A DNA stretch of 64,000 bases from Synaphobranchus kaupii (Eukaryota > Chordata > Actinopteri > Anguilliformes > Synaphobranchidae), in assembly GCA_029718625.1 (NCBI GenBank), contig CM056380.1:100756193-100820192 (forward strand). The letters run 5' to 3'. The translations under genes were made by a program, and so were the position numbers. The notes under the pieces are model-generated. The model ran no database searches, was not told where the DNA came from, and saw only the letters and a list, made by a program, of their open reading frames with translations. This document shows positions 14,393 to 25,910 of the stretch, one piece after another; position 1 is the first letter of the stretch; every line of letters begins with the position of its first letter.

Positions 14393-15462
14393 GTAAGAGC
14401 TTTTCGGTCTTTTGAGTGCCTGTAGTCTTTTTTGAGTTAATTTGCTGAGTTATTCTTTCGGGAGCATCACGCTGCAAGTGTGTTTAAGTGGCAGGTTTTA
14501 AGCAGTCTAAAAAAAGCAGTTATTTCTGACGGGCCTGTTAAAAATGACTAAAAAAAGAACAGAGAAGATATCTTCTTGATAAGAGTGAACTGTTGGGGGG
14601 TGGGGGATAGGGCGGATGGGGGGGACGGGGGGAGAGGGGGGGGTGCATTATATAAATCATCAGGCGGAATATTGGAGGAACACAACAAATATTCTATTAA
14701 ATAAATATGTCCTTTTAAAAAGCTCTGTGACTAAAGGATGTACTTTGAATACAAGTGTAGACCTAACTCACTGTTTGTTATATTGCTATCTAAGAGATGT
14801 TGAAAGTTCCAGATAATGTAAATCTTATAAGTGGGACAGCGTTCTCTTGCATTGTTTCTTTATTGGCCAGCTGTTGTCCATGTCCTTGCTTTGTCCACGT
14901 CTATCCCTTGTCATCCGTTATGAGAACGTTTTGATTGCTGCGAGCAAAAATCATACGTATATGCAAGCTTTCACTTTTCGCTCGTGCATATCATATGTGC
15001 CTTTCCCTCAAAGGAATTCGATAATCTTATTCCAAGTTTCTTGGGCTGCCGCACGTTAAAAACAAAAGCTTCAAACGATCAAAACTCACCTGTTTTAAAA
15101 ACTCGGTCTACGCTTCACTTAGGTATGATTTACGTAAAGGACAGGAAGTGGGGTGTAAAGTTAATTTTATGTGTATCCTATGTGAGATTTCCATTTCTTT
15201 TTAACACCATAGTAATGAATAAACAATACGGAAGAAAGCAAGGAGGAGTGGTGACTTTTGAACAGAATAAGCAATGTATGGGACGCCTGTAAAAACGTAC
15301 AGCAACCGTTGCCATTTGTGTGACGACCACAGAAAGATAAATCAATGTACTAATTAGATGGCAGAGCAGGGAGAAAATGGACCATTAAACAGATTTGCAA
15401 ATTGCCCGTCCAACACAGAGAAGAGCGTTTAACTGTTAATTTATTGAAGGACACGGAAAGGA

Positions 15463-15493
<31 letters not shown>

Positions 15494-16264
15494 CTTGCAA
15501 TGGGATTGTTCTAACATAAGTAAACATTGGTCTTCACATCTGAGGATTGCAGATAATGCACAGTATCATAACTTAACAAATAATTTAGAGGCTCTTTCCT
15601 CTGGGTATTAAAATTCATGAACAGGCACTTGTGGTCCCTTATTTAAATGGCTTTGTGGTCTGACGCTCTGCTTGTTATTTCCAACTTGGCGCACTGTCGA
15701 TCACAACCGCTGGCTGCACCTTCTGATATAAATATACGCAGACAGGCACAGACACAATGCCCATAGCAGACTAGCTGAAAGACGACCAAGAACATCCTTC
15801 TTTCTCCGTTTTGTTATTGAGGCTAGTGTTTTTTTCTTTTTTTCTTTTTTTTTTCCCTGCAGGTTGAAGGCAGTTTGCCAATGTGAAATATTGCATGGTA
15901 AAAACATTCCCCGGGGAATAGTTTACATTTCCACAAAACTGCGGCTTAGAGAGGATTTGCTGCAGGAGAGGGGATTATGCGCTGCTCATTATTATATGCT
16001 TAATTTAAGTGCTGAATATTCAGTAGTGGTCTCAATGTCAATTAAGTTTTGTGGATCGAGCTGAATGTCTGCTTTGTGCTCCCCCCAAAATTGTATAAAC
16101 TAGAGGAGTATTACTTTTTAAGAAACTTTTCCATGGATAGTGTGCTTTTATCGTTGTACATCTATTGCTGCATCTTCTCAAGTGTACTCCAAAGTTTCTG
16201 AAGGGATTGTTGATTTTAGACCGTGTGATTGGCTTGTTTTTTCTCTCTCTCTTTCTCTCTAATT

Positions 16265-16366
<102 letters not shown>

Positions 16367-16915
16367 TCAAGCCCAAAAAACAAACAAACAAAAAATACAA
16401 TAAAACAATTATGTTGTTCTGAAGTGGTTTTCATCGTTAAATTATAATGAAGTAAGTAAACTCTTAATGGCTCTTAATATATTTGACTCTTAAAAGTCAA
16501 ATATATAGTTAGGCTACTAAAAAAGAAGAGACAAGGCAAATGTAACAATTGTTTAATCTAAATTCACTGCACTTTGAAGTTTGAAAATGCAAAGCATTGT
16601 CGTGCAATAAATCGCAAAATATAATTTCATGGGAAGCAAATGCAGTCTTTAGTTTAAATTATGATTTTTCTTCAGTGGAATGGGACAGAATATTTGAAAA
16701 AGTACAGTTGACACAAAAAATTTTAGATTATTTCCCTGATATACTTTAAGGGCCAATACCCATTTTGTCAATGATCTTTCTCCATATTTCTGCTACATTG
16801 CAGGTTGGTTCTCTTAAGCTCGATACATGGGAGTTCATCACTATTCAATTTGAAGCTCTTTGTAACATGTTTATGCAGAGCAAAGTAGTCACAGAGAAAA
16901 AAAATGGATTGTGTC

Positions 16916-16955
16916 TTAATTAATTAATTAATTAATTAATTAATTAATTAATTAA
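16916..16955. repeat. (TAAT)n tetranucleotide microsatellite
   Basis: About ten perfect units of TAAT/ATTA. Every unit is a minimal homeodomain core, but the tandem arrangement is adequately explained as a microsatellite. Confidence 0.95.
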
Positions 16956-18443
16956 AATGTACCCATGGTTCACATCAACTTAACGTAATCAGTAGACATC
17001 CACTTCACTAGAAGCACCTGCACTGGAGGTTGCACTTGATAAATAGCACTAAGTAGTATTTACACAAAATTTTGACAGAAACAAAGGATATGTACAGAGG
17101 GAACCAGGCTGCCACTTTGATGGCAAGTGCTGCTCTTTGCAGATTTGGAAATAGGTGAATACTTTACACTCAATTAATGCCATTTTAAACTGAAGAGACA
17201 TTTATCTGGATAGTGTAGGTGGTGTGAAGTGGGAGAGAGCTGCACATCAGTGAGAGAAGTCATTGATGTGCCAACCGTGCGATAATTGTTATGCTGAGAT
17301 GGGTGTCTGATGGAATATCAAACACAGAAATGAAAATTCAACACCTCTTATAAACTCTAAAGGACCTTTTTTTTAATTTCAATACTGTTGGACGAAGCAG
17401 TCTATCTCCTGTCATGTGCCAGCCATCAGCAGTCATTGGGAGTCCAACCCTGCCGCGATTGCAGAAAGTACAGAAAGGTTTCATCTGATTCTGCTTGTGA
17501 AAATCACTTCCCGTGAGGTTGAGATCTTAGAAAATATTTCAAAGAGGTGTTACCAACCTTAAATCAAGAACCAGAAAGCCTAAGATCAAAAGCTAGTATT
17601 AATGTAAAAACAAAAAAAGCACATGACGCACAGAAAGATGATGGCATCTGACCTGAACTGCAATAAAATTATGCTTTAGTGTTGACAGATTTGTCTCAAA
17701 ATTATACATGAAACTTTAAAGGAACAACTGAGAAGTTATTTTCACCATTATGAATTAATCGGTGACTTCTTATTTAATTACCATAAAATATATAAATAAT
17801 CACAAAATATTGGACAAATATTTGATGTTGCGCTCTGTTTATGGTGGAGAATATAGGCATTTGTGGAAACATTTATATTATTTTTATTTTTTTAATGGTA
17901 TGGATGATGTCTGAGGTCTCTGGTCATTGGCAAAGATTATCTATTGCACAGTTTGATCAAAATCTCTACAGTAGATGTAATCAGATTACTTCTTGCTACC
18001 TTGCTACACTTGAATTTCATGTTATTTATGTCAAGAATGACAGTTGATATTTATGGAAATATTGTACATTTATTTCTATAGTTTTAGTTTAATTTGAAAT
18101 ACTTTAGAGAGACTTAAAAAAAACTCACTTCGGCTGCCGACATTGATATTCTGAAATAGATCAACACAACGGCCGATATTTTGCCACCTTAAATATTTCT
18201 GATGCTTGAGGGAGAGCACTGTGGACAGGCAGAGGGATACTGTACCTTTGATTTATTATAATCTTGAACGTGGGCCCTATGTTCTCTCGTTGTTTCACTG
18301 ACACTTGATTCATGCAGACATATTTCTCTGGCTCCTGCGAGCATGTATTTGTCTCCGAGTTGATTTGTCGTTGGATTTGCCCTCTCTGTCCTGTGCATGT
18401 AGGGGCTTGTGTTCTCACTGTGTGTGTGTGGACCTGGTCGATT

Positions 18444-18445
<2 letters not shown>

Positions 18446-18505
<60 letters not shown>
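18446..18505. repeat. (GT)n microsatellite close to the exon 2 acceptor
   Basis: Sixty bases of pure TG dinucleotides, ending about 90 bp upstream of the presumed splice acceptor at 18,596. Intronic GT repeats near acceptors are known to influence splicing in other genes; no effect can be shown here. Confidence 0.97.
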
Positions 18506-18509
<4 letters not shown>

Positions 18510-18596
18510 GTGCATGTCATGTGCGTGCCTTATGTGGTGTGTATGTTTGTGCCCTACCTCTGCATTCCCCTTGACTAACTCTGTCCTGCTTTGCAG

Positions 18597-18732
18597 ACGT
18601 GTCCTGCCATGTCCTGGTTGTTGTGGCTGTGGATTAGCGTGAGCGCCCTGCTGCTGTGCCAGGCCACACTGTATGACACCATTCAGCAGCACCACCTGCC
18701 CCAGCCTGGCCGAAACACCATCCAGATCCTTG
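18597..18732 (+). CDS. signal-peptide exon of a secreted or type I membrane protein (coding 18,609-18,732)
   Basis: The exon begins after a polypyrimidine/AG acceptor (ctgtcctgctttgcag) and ends at a consensus donor, 'ccttg' followed by 'gtgagtgt'. Translation starts at ATG 18,609, which has g at -3 (gccATGt) and gives 41 complete codons plus one base, a phase-1 donor. The protein starts MSWLLWLWISVSALLLCQA: a hydrophobic core of leucine, tryptophan, valine and serine ending in a small residue, so a signal peptide with cleavage after about residue 19 is expected. A polar stretch rich in Gln, His and Pro follows (TLYDTIQQHHLPQPGRNT). A phase-1 intron right after the signal peptide is typical of modular extracellular proteins with Ig, EGF, CUB or sushi domains. 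I could not assign the family from 41 residues. The later exons would lie beyond the window or were not recognised. Confidence 0.7.
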
Positions 18733-20070
18733 GTGAGTGTCTGCTTACTTTCCTCCTACCGGGGCCTGTCACTCAAATGTTTTTTTTTTGCAGTTAGGAA
18801 TATGGCTGCAAAATAGGCCTAGTCATTCAGCATATTTTGCTATAATCTGTTCCAGAATTTTGATTAGAATGTACAGCACACAGATACAGCTTTAATTGCA
18901 ACTCATATTTGGTCAATTGTGTTTGGAATATATATATATATATATATTTCATTTATTTATTTTAATGAATCCATTATTCATGAACTTGGTGTCAGCCTGG
19001 AATCTCCAGTCTCGTCAAACACCGCATTTCTGGGTGACTGCTGCGGAAATCTCAACTATGTTTTTCTCTTCCTGGATAATGAAGAAAGTGTAGCTTCTAT
19101 ACGTGGATATGGCCAAATGAGAACAAATGTACAGGCTATGTCCCAGTTTGAGTCTTTCAGCAATAACCTTTATAATAATGATACGTTTTATATCAAAAAT
19201 AACCTTTAGCTTTGAGTGATAAACCGTATTTATGTTACATAACATGATATCAGCATTTCTTAAATTTAGGTTTATTCTTAAAGTAACGTATGTTTTAAAA
19301 TGAATCACTCAAACTCTAGGAAAAACTTAAGGGGGGAATGTCCAGCCAAGTTTATTTTTTTGCTCAAATGAATGAAAAATTGCTAATACGTGCTTAACAG
19401 CCAAGTGGGAAACAAATTAGATTCTAAAGTTGTAATGGTTCTGAAACTTGAATTCTATCTCTGGCTTTCATAAAACCCCTTGTGCTAATGTTAGGTAAGA
19501 AACCTGGATATTGGACAAAGGGGAAAAGAAACATTATTCATTATTTTCTTTCATTTATTCATTATTATTTTATGTCTCAAAAAAATGAAGAAATATTGGA
19601 ATATAAAAAATATTGGAAACTTAAAAAAACTGAGCAGCGGCTGTCAAAAGTGGCTGTCTTCACAAAGCACAGTGGACCCATTAATCCGAACAAGAGGAAC
19701 AGCAGAAAGACCCAAATTAATTTTTAAAACTGTGCTTCCAGGTTTTTCAGGCTTGGCAGAGTCTGGTGCCAAATCTCTACATGAAAGTATATGCCCTACA
19801 GTAAGTGTCTTCTAAATTATGCAGAAGGCCAGCAAAACAAAATCCCGCCTGTGGCAGATGGAAACTTAGGCAGGTTATGGGTGAGAAATCCCTCTTCTGT
19901 TTATGTGCAGGCGGATAGAGTTTTCTCGTTAGTGAGACTCGCATACATACAACATGCACACACACACACACGCGCGTGCGCACGCACGCACGCACACACA
20001 CACGTGCACACACATACACACACTCACTTCCACTCTCGAGAGATTCTGAACATTGGCCACTATGTTAGAT
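18733..20070 (+). other. start of presumed intron 2
   Basis: It begins with the donor gtgagtgt. The content is AT-rich with an AT run near 18,930-18,948 and a mixed CA/CG run at about 19,957-20,022. No exon or transposon is recognised. Confidence 0.5.
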
Positions 20071-20071
20071 T

Positions 20072-21204
20072 CAGAGGTGGGTAGTAACGCTTTACGTTTA
20101 CTTAGGCAACTTTTTAAATAAATTGTACTTGTAAGAGTTGTTTTAATGGAGAATACTTTTTACTCTTCCTGAAGTCTATTTGTAAAGGCAAAAATGTACT
20201 TTTTTCTCCGTTATATTCGGCTACATTCTTATTCCTACATTTTTTACTCATTTTATATTCAATGCGGGTTCTGTTCTTTTCGTTCTCCCAGAGATTATTC
20301 AGCCTCTTCGCCAGTCACACCCTTTGAGTCAAGTCATGATGAGGTGACCGTGACGGTTAGTCACATCTTGCTCTGTTTCAACAATCAAATGTACCCACTA
20401 GCCAGTCACATCTATACCAAAGATAATGTAACGTTAAGGATACTGTAAACTAGCGGTAACACTCCATAAAAGTGTTCAGTTAATAATTCCAAGGCCAGTA
20501 CAGGATGACACAATGGCTTGAACAGCAGATGATTCGGTGGGGACAGACCACCCCTGGCCTCATATTCAACCTCTGTTTTCCTTACAGACTACTAAAAACC
20601 AGTAGTTACATCATGTGCTGTCTACTTTGTCTGCCTAAAAATGTGGACATTTCCACATAGCTAGCTTACGTTAGCCACGGTTGGTAGCAAACAAAAAATG
20701 TAATGTATAATGTTAATGTTAAAAACTATGTTAATTTTAAGCCATGATCCATTACAAATGTTAATAGTGAACACTGAGCATGAATTAATGTTAGAAAGCT
20801 TAACAAGCAAACTAGCTAGGTGCTACTGCGTTCACAAGCTAGCTAGCTAGCTAGCCAGGGAACATATTAGCAAGCAAACTAGCTAGGTGCTACTGCGTTC
20901 ACAAGATAGCTAGTGAACCCATTAGCAAGCAAACTAGCTAGGTAATACTAAAAAACAGCTAAATAGGTTTCTAACATTCATTCATGCTCAGTGTTCACTA
21001 TTAACCCTATTTACTTTGGCCCACTGATTCTGAAGTTCTGATCCTATGAACTCCCTACTTGAGTAGTTTTTTTCAGTTGATACTTTCTTACTCTTACTCA
21101 AGTAAGATGGGTGACTACTTTTACTTCTAATTGAATCAGTATTATTTTAAAGTGATGATACTTTTACATGAGCACCGTTTTGTTTTTGGCTACTCTACCT
21201 ACTG
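20072..21204. mobile_element. non-autonomous DNA transposon (about 1.13 kb) with internal palindrome
   Basis: The left end 'cagaggtgggtagtaacgct' and the following 'ttactt...caactttttaaataaattgtactt' wording belong to a repeat family abundant in fish. The right end, ...ggctactctacctactg, is a degraded inverted copy of that terminus, and the subterminal segments ('actcaagtaagatgggtgac', 'ttttacttctaattgaatc') mirror the left side. Inside are a 38-bp inverted repeat (20,760-20,797 and 20,968-21,005, one mismatch) and three direct repeats of a 'caagcaaactagctaggt' segment starting at 20,804, 20,871 and 20,926. No transposase frame is present. A hAT-like origin is likely from memory of the family, but a target duplication was not identified. 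Confidence 0.65.
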
Positions 21205-22201
21205 GTTAGATGTCCCACAGCTTATCTCAGCAAATGGCAAAACAAATATTGAACCCACAACAGAGAGGGACACTTCCTACCCAGAGAGAAGAACATGGAA
21301 AATAATTGGGGGAAAAAACACACATATGTGCTTTGCATTTACATCACAGCACATATGTTATTAACCACGTGTTACTCATGTTACCATGTGTTACTAGAAC
21401 CATAAAAATATTCATAAAATAATGCATTAGGTGAGATTCTGCATCCAGATAGTAATGCACATCCACAATTTGAAGCATATTTTTTGTTGGAGTGCTAAAG
21501 CATATTAAAGCAGTTAAAAACAGATAAGATTGAAATCAATTTGAGCCAGTCTGAGAATGACATTAACTGATCGTCTTCTGAGTCTTCTCAGAAATGCTAT
21601 CATATATTTTTCCATTATCGCTGATTTTATCATTTGCAGATTTGCTGTGCCGAGAGAATTATGACTCAATGTTGAATCATATTCACTTGTGTCTACGTGC
21701 CATTCAAGAACAATTCAGGTCTATTAAACGGAGTATCCATGATAACAAGACAGATAAGGTCAATAGAAGGATGTGATGTAATATTCTAAATAATTTATTT
21801 TTCAAACACCCTTGAACACAGTGACTAATAAAACATTGATGAATTAACGGACTGCATACAATAGGAACCTGAGCGTAGAAACCGCAAACTGGGAGTCGAA
21901 CAAATGCTTAGATATTTCACAGTTCCCAAAGCTATTAGATTCTGCATTGGGGAAAGAAAAAGAGTCAAAATGATTTCAAGTAATTCTGTGGTCTGTTGCT
22001 ACGTAACAGTGGATTAATTTGCACAAATCCCCGGTCAGACGATCATCAGAAGGTGAGGGAAGGTGAGAATGACTCCGTCTGTAATGGTACTGAGGAGCTC
22101 ATTCCATCACCGAAGGGCTGGTGTTGAAAACAAGGCAGCCCTCGCCTGGGGCAGCTGAATGGAGAGACAGACAGCTGGCATGTGGTTGAGTAGTTGGAGA
22201 A

Positions 22202-22229
22202 GGGGGGTGGGGGGGGGGGGGGGGGGGGG
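22202..22229. repeat. G-rich homopolymer tract
   Basis: Six G, a T, then about 21 consecutive G. It has potential for G-quadruplex formation on the plus strand. The length in an assembly is uncertain. Confidence 0.9.
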
Positions 22230-25200
22230 AGTGTAGAAATGACAGCTCGGAGGATTGTCCGGCAGGAGCTGAGCATCCGAGGGTGCGGTACCCTTGGACA
22301 CGGATAAAATCCTCAAGCATTGTTGCAGTTGACTAAGTCTGAAAAATCGACCACCTCATAAAACCAGGAGCTGGTGGGAATGCTGCTCGCATACTAAATA
22401 TGAGGAAGGGGGTTTTTTTTGTGCTATTTTTTTCTAATGACAAATCTGGTGCTCAGGGTTGATTCAGATTGAGTAACGGGAACACGGCGGCTTCATCACC
22501 TGCTTGGAAGCAGCATGGCTGTCTCCCATGAGCCTCTGCCTGGCAGCCTCCCTGCGTCTCGCGCCTCGCAAGATTGATGGCACTCCGATTCCAGGCAGCC
22601 AATTCTAGTCTCTCAAGAAATAATCCACTACATTGACAGATGAGCGGAATCTGACATGACGCAAGGCCTCATTCAAATCACTCCTAGCCCGGCCATCGGA
22701 AGGCAGCCTCCCGCGTTGGGGAGAAACGAGGGCCGGAGATTTTCGGGTTGTCCCTGCCGAGAAACATAATAAGCAGAAATGTACATAGTCACTGCATCCC
22801 CCCCAAAGGCACAGGGATAACAAAGGCACATGAGGGCGGGGTTTCGCCAGTGCTGTGGCATGGTGGGAGAGTTCTGGATCACAGACCCTTCAGTTTTTCA
22901 GTAAACATAAACTGAGGGTCATCCTCCAGCAGTTCAATTTGTTTTAATTCAGGACCAGTCAATAAAGAGGCGATGCTCTCCCATAACCAAAGGGAAAAAG
23001 ACGCCAATCGTTATATTATTTAAGTTATTCATTATCATTTTATGTCTCAAAGAAATAAGAAAAAAATATAATTTTGGTCGGTCTCTCAGTCTGTATCTCT
23101 TGAGCAGGCCTGGCGCATGTTCCATCACACGGGGTTACCCCGCAAAGATAACAGGCCGGTGTTAGCTGTCTTATGTGGGCTGCTTGGAATATGTCGCCGC
23201 TGGCGCAAAACATGTGACTTCTTTCTTTTATCTCTGTCCCTCACATGACTGTCCAGCAGGGGGCCGTGGTTGTCCTGACCATGTTAGAGATGAATGAGAT
23301 GCCAGCAATGGCGGTAGACGGACGGGCGCGGCCTCGGCACTCGCGCGGCCAGCGGGCCGCTCGTTCCGGAACGAGGCTCTGGGCTGTTGGATTGGTCGCA
23401 GTATTCGAGCAGACAGGTCATGATTTGGTCTGTGTTGCTGGCGGGGTGCTGATTGATAAACCGTTGATGTGTCGATTTTGAGCCGTTGACCTGGGATTAG
23501 TTCTCAGGGACTGATATCCCCATGCAAATAATTGAAATGCCTGATCAATTTTAACATGCTGCATATCACATAAAACTGAAAGAATGCACGCTTACCCTCA
23601 GGTATAAGACAGTACAATATAAGAGTCGTGCTACCCCGCATGAAAACAAATTACAAATGGAATTAATTAACAGACTGCACTAAACCTGTAAATGCTAACC
23701 CCTACCCCCACCCCAATGGTGTTGACAGTACCCATAGTGTGTAAAGAAACCTTTGCTGTACTAGCCAGCTTTGTCTGCATGTTTTTATATTTTTAGCAAG
23801 GATCCATATTGGGTTTGCTTATCCCACCTGGTTATTCTGTATGCTCTTCTCTTTGGAATTTGGGATTTCTCATCCTTTAAGATTTATATTTTCAATGCGT
23901 TACCATTTTAAATATTCAAATCAGGAAATGTGCCATGCCTATAGTTCACCAGTGGGAAATCCGAGCTCCAGAAAATGAAAGTCACAGCAGCGTGGAGCGA
24001 AGAGAGTCAGACACTATGGTCTGACACTGACAGTATTTCATTTTGAATGAAACCTGCTTTGATGAGAAATGTGTTGCATTTAATGAGATCCCGGAGAGTT
24101 CTTCACAGCACTGGTCACGATTTTGACTTTCGTTGTTGTTGTTGTTGCTGCCTTCTGAATAAAGTTAGGATGGGAAACAATACAAAACTACCCAACTATT
24201 CACTCAAATGATACGATTTGGGGGGAAAAATGTGTACGCTTATTCGCTGAGGCAGAGTTCATTGCATTCTTAGCCAAGCAGGAAATGAAGATGCTTTGAG
24301 TATGGATAACAGTAAGATATAGTATAGCCAGAGTAGCTTTTTACTGACTGGAAGCAAGCAACGAGTACATCACGCTGCCATGGTAACTCCTGCCTTTCTG
24401 GCCACTGTGATTAAGATTCTATGATGTGACTGGACAGCAGTTGTGGACCTATGGGGCACCTCTCTACTTGGTTCTGACCGAGTGTGATGAGGGAACAACT
24501 ATGTCAGCTGCCAGAAAGCATTTAATATTACAGGATCTTGGGGATATCATGGGAAAACTATTGTTTCCGCATATATGAACAATCTTTTTAGTTTTACATT
24601 TTCATTGGAATTGCATTGCCAGCACTGCAGGAAGGGTCAAATCCTAAAATGAGATGAATGATAATTTGACTTAATGCGCTTGCTTGAGTAACTTGAGAAG
24701 GGTGTACGGTAATGGCACTGACACAATGGAGTATTGCACCCACACAGGATGCATCAAGATGGAAGTTATTAATAATTTATTTATTCATCTCTACCTATTT
24801 ATTTAAAGTTGTGCATCACATATGTGTTGCTTTATTGTCTACATAAAGAGCACTGCACAGTCAATGCTTATGCACTGTTAAAATATCATCCTAGTAGAGT
24901 TTAATTGACTGCCTACGTGATTCCTTTTTACCACACTTTCATTCACGCTATTGAAAATCACATGTTTTATATGTGCAGTGATAAGGTGTTAAAATGGCAC
25001 AAGCAGTTTGAGGACATTGTATGCATGCATATGTCTTACTCCCATAAACAGTTTTCTTTGTATAATTTATCAGATTCCACACACATTTTAATTGATGGAT
25101 TTAATTACAACAAGGACTGATGGATGAAACCAGATTCAATTAGTTTCTTGTTATTTCAATGAATGGGAATGAATGTGAGTTCTGCTAATTGGATAAAAAA

Positions 25201-25778
25201 AATCATTTTGTCAAGCTGCCAGAGATTATTCAGTGTATCATTCAGAATGATTCTAAATAATCACACATAGACCATTAGCACCAAAGGAGCATGACCATAC
25301 ACTGGTTGTATTTGACTGGTTTCTGAGAGGACTGTTTGTGGCAATGCAAATTTGTAATGTGTTCATAAAGAGAGTTTTCAACAAGAACGTAAGAATATAT
25401 TGCATGCAAGAATATATTGGATTTTCATTACTGAAAAATGCAATTCATTTTTAATCGCAATGAAAACTTCAAAATTGAAGAGTCATTTCTAAGGTCATGT
25501 TTCCATTTGCCCTTTAAGTAATCAAAGGCACCTTTCTTTTTTATAACCGGGCATGAGCATGATGATCATTCCTCTGCTGAACACGACTTTCTCACACATT
25601 TTGATCAGCTCATCTCTATCTGGCTCCGAAACAATTTGTCATGGATCAGATGAAACAATTTGTCATGGATTATTGCACTTAAATGCCTGTGTGATAGTGG
25701 AAGCAGTCATTGGAAAAGCTGAAGAATCCTATTATGCTGTTATTTATTGTTGGGGATTGGCAGCATATATATCTTAAA

Positions 25779-25779
25779 G

Positions 25780-25839
<60 letters not shown>

Positions 25840-25910
25840 TGTGTGTGAGTGCGTTCGTGTGCGTGTGTGTGTGCTTGTGCGTGTGTGTGTGTGCGTGTGC
25901 GTGCGTGTGT
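25779..25910. repeat. compound (GT)n/(GCGT)n microsatellite
   Basis: GT dinucleotides flank a block of about fourteen GCGT-type tetranucleotides (25,793-25,841), then a mixed GT/GC tail. Alternating purine-pyrimidine with CpG makes it a strong Z-DNA candidate and a dense CpG array. Confidence 0.95.

Noticed and set aside
18161..18695. 168- and 119-codon minus-strand ORFs overlapping exon 2
   Set aside because: They run through the GT microsatellite and are antisense to the splice-site-defined exon.
21131..21364. 77-codon ORF at the end of the 20-21 kb element
   Set aside because: It straddles the transposon terminus and unique flank, with no domain or splice sites.
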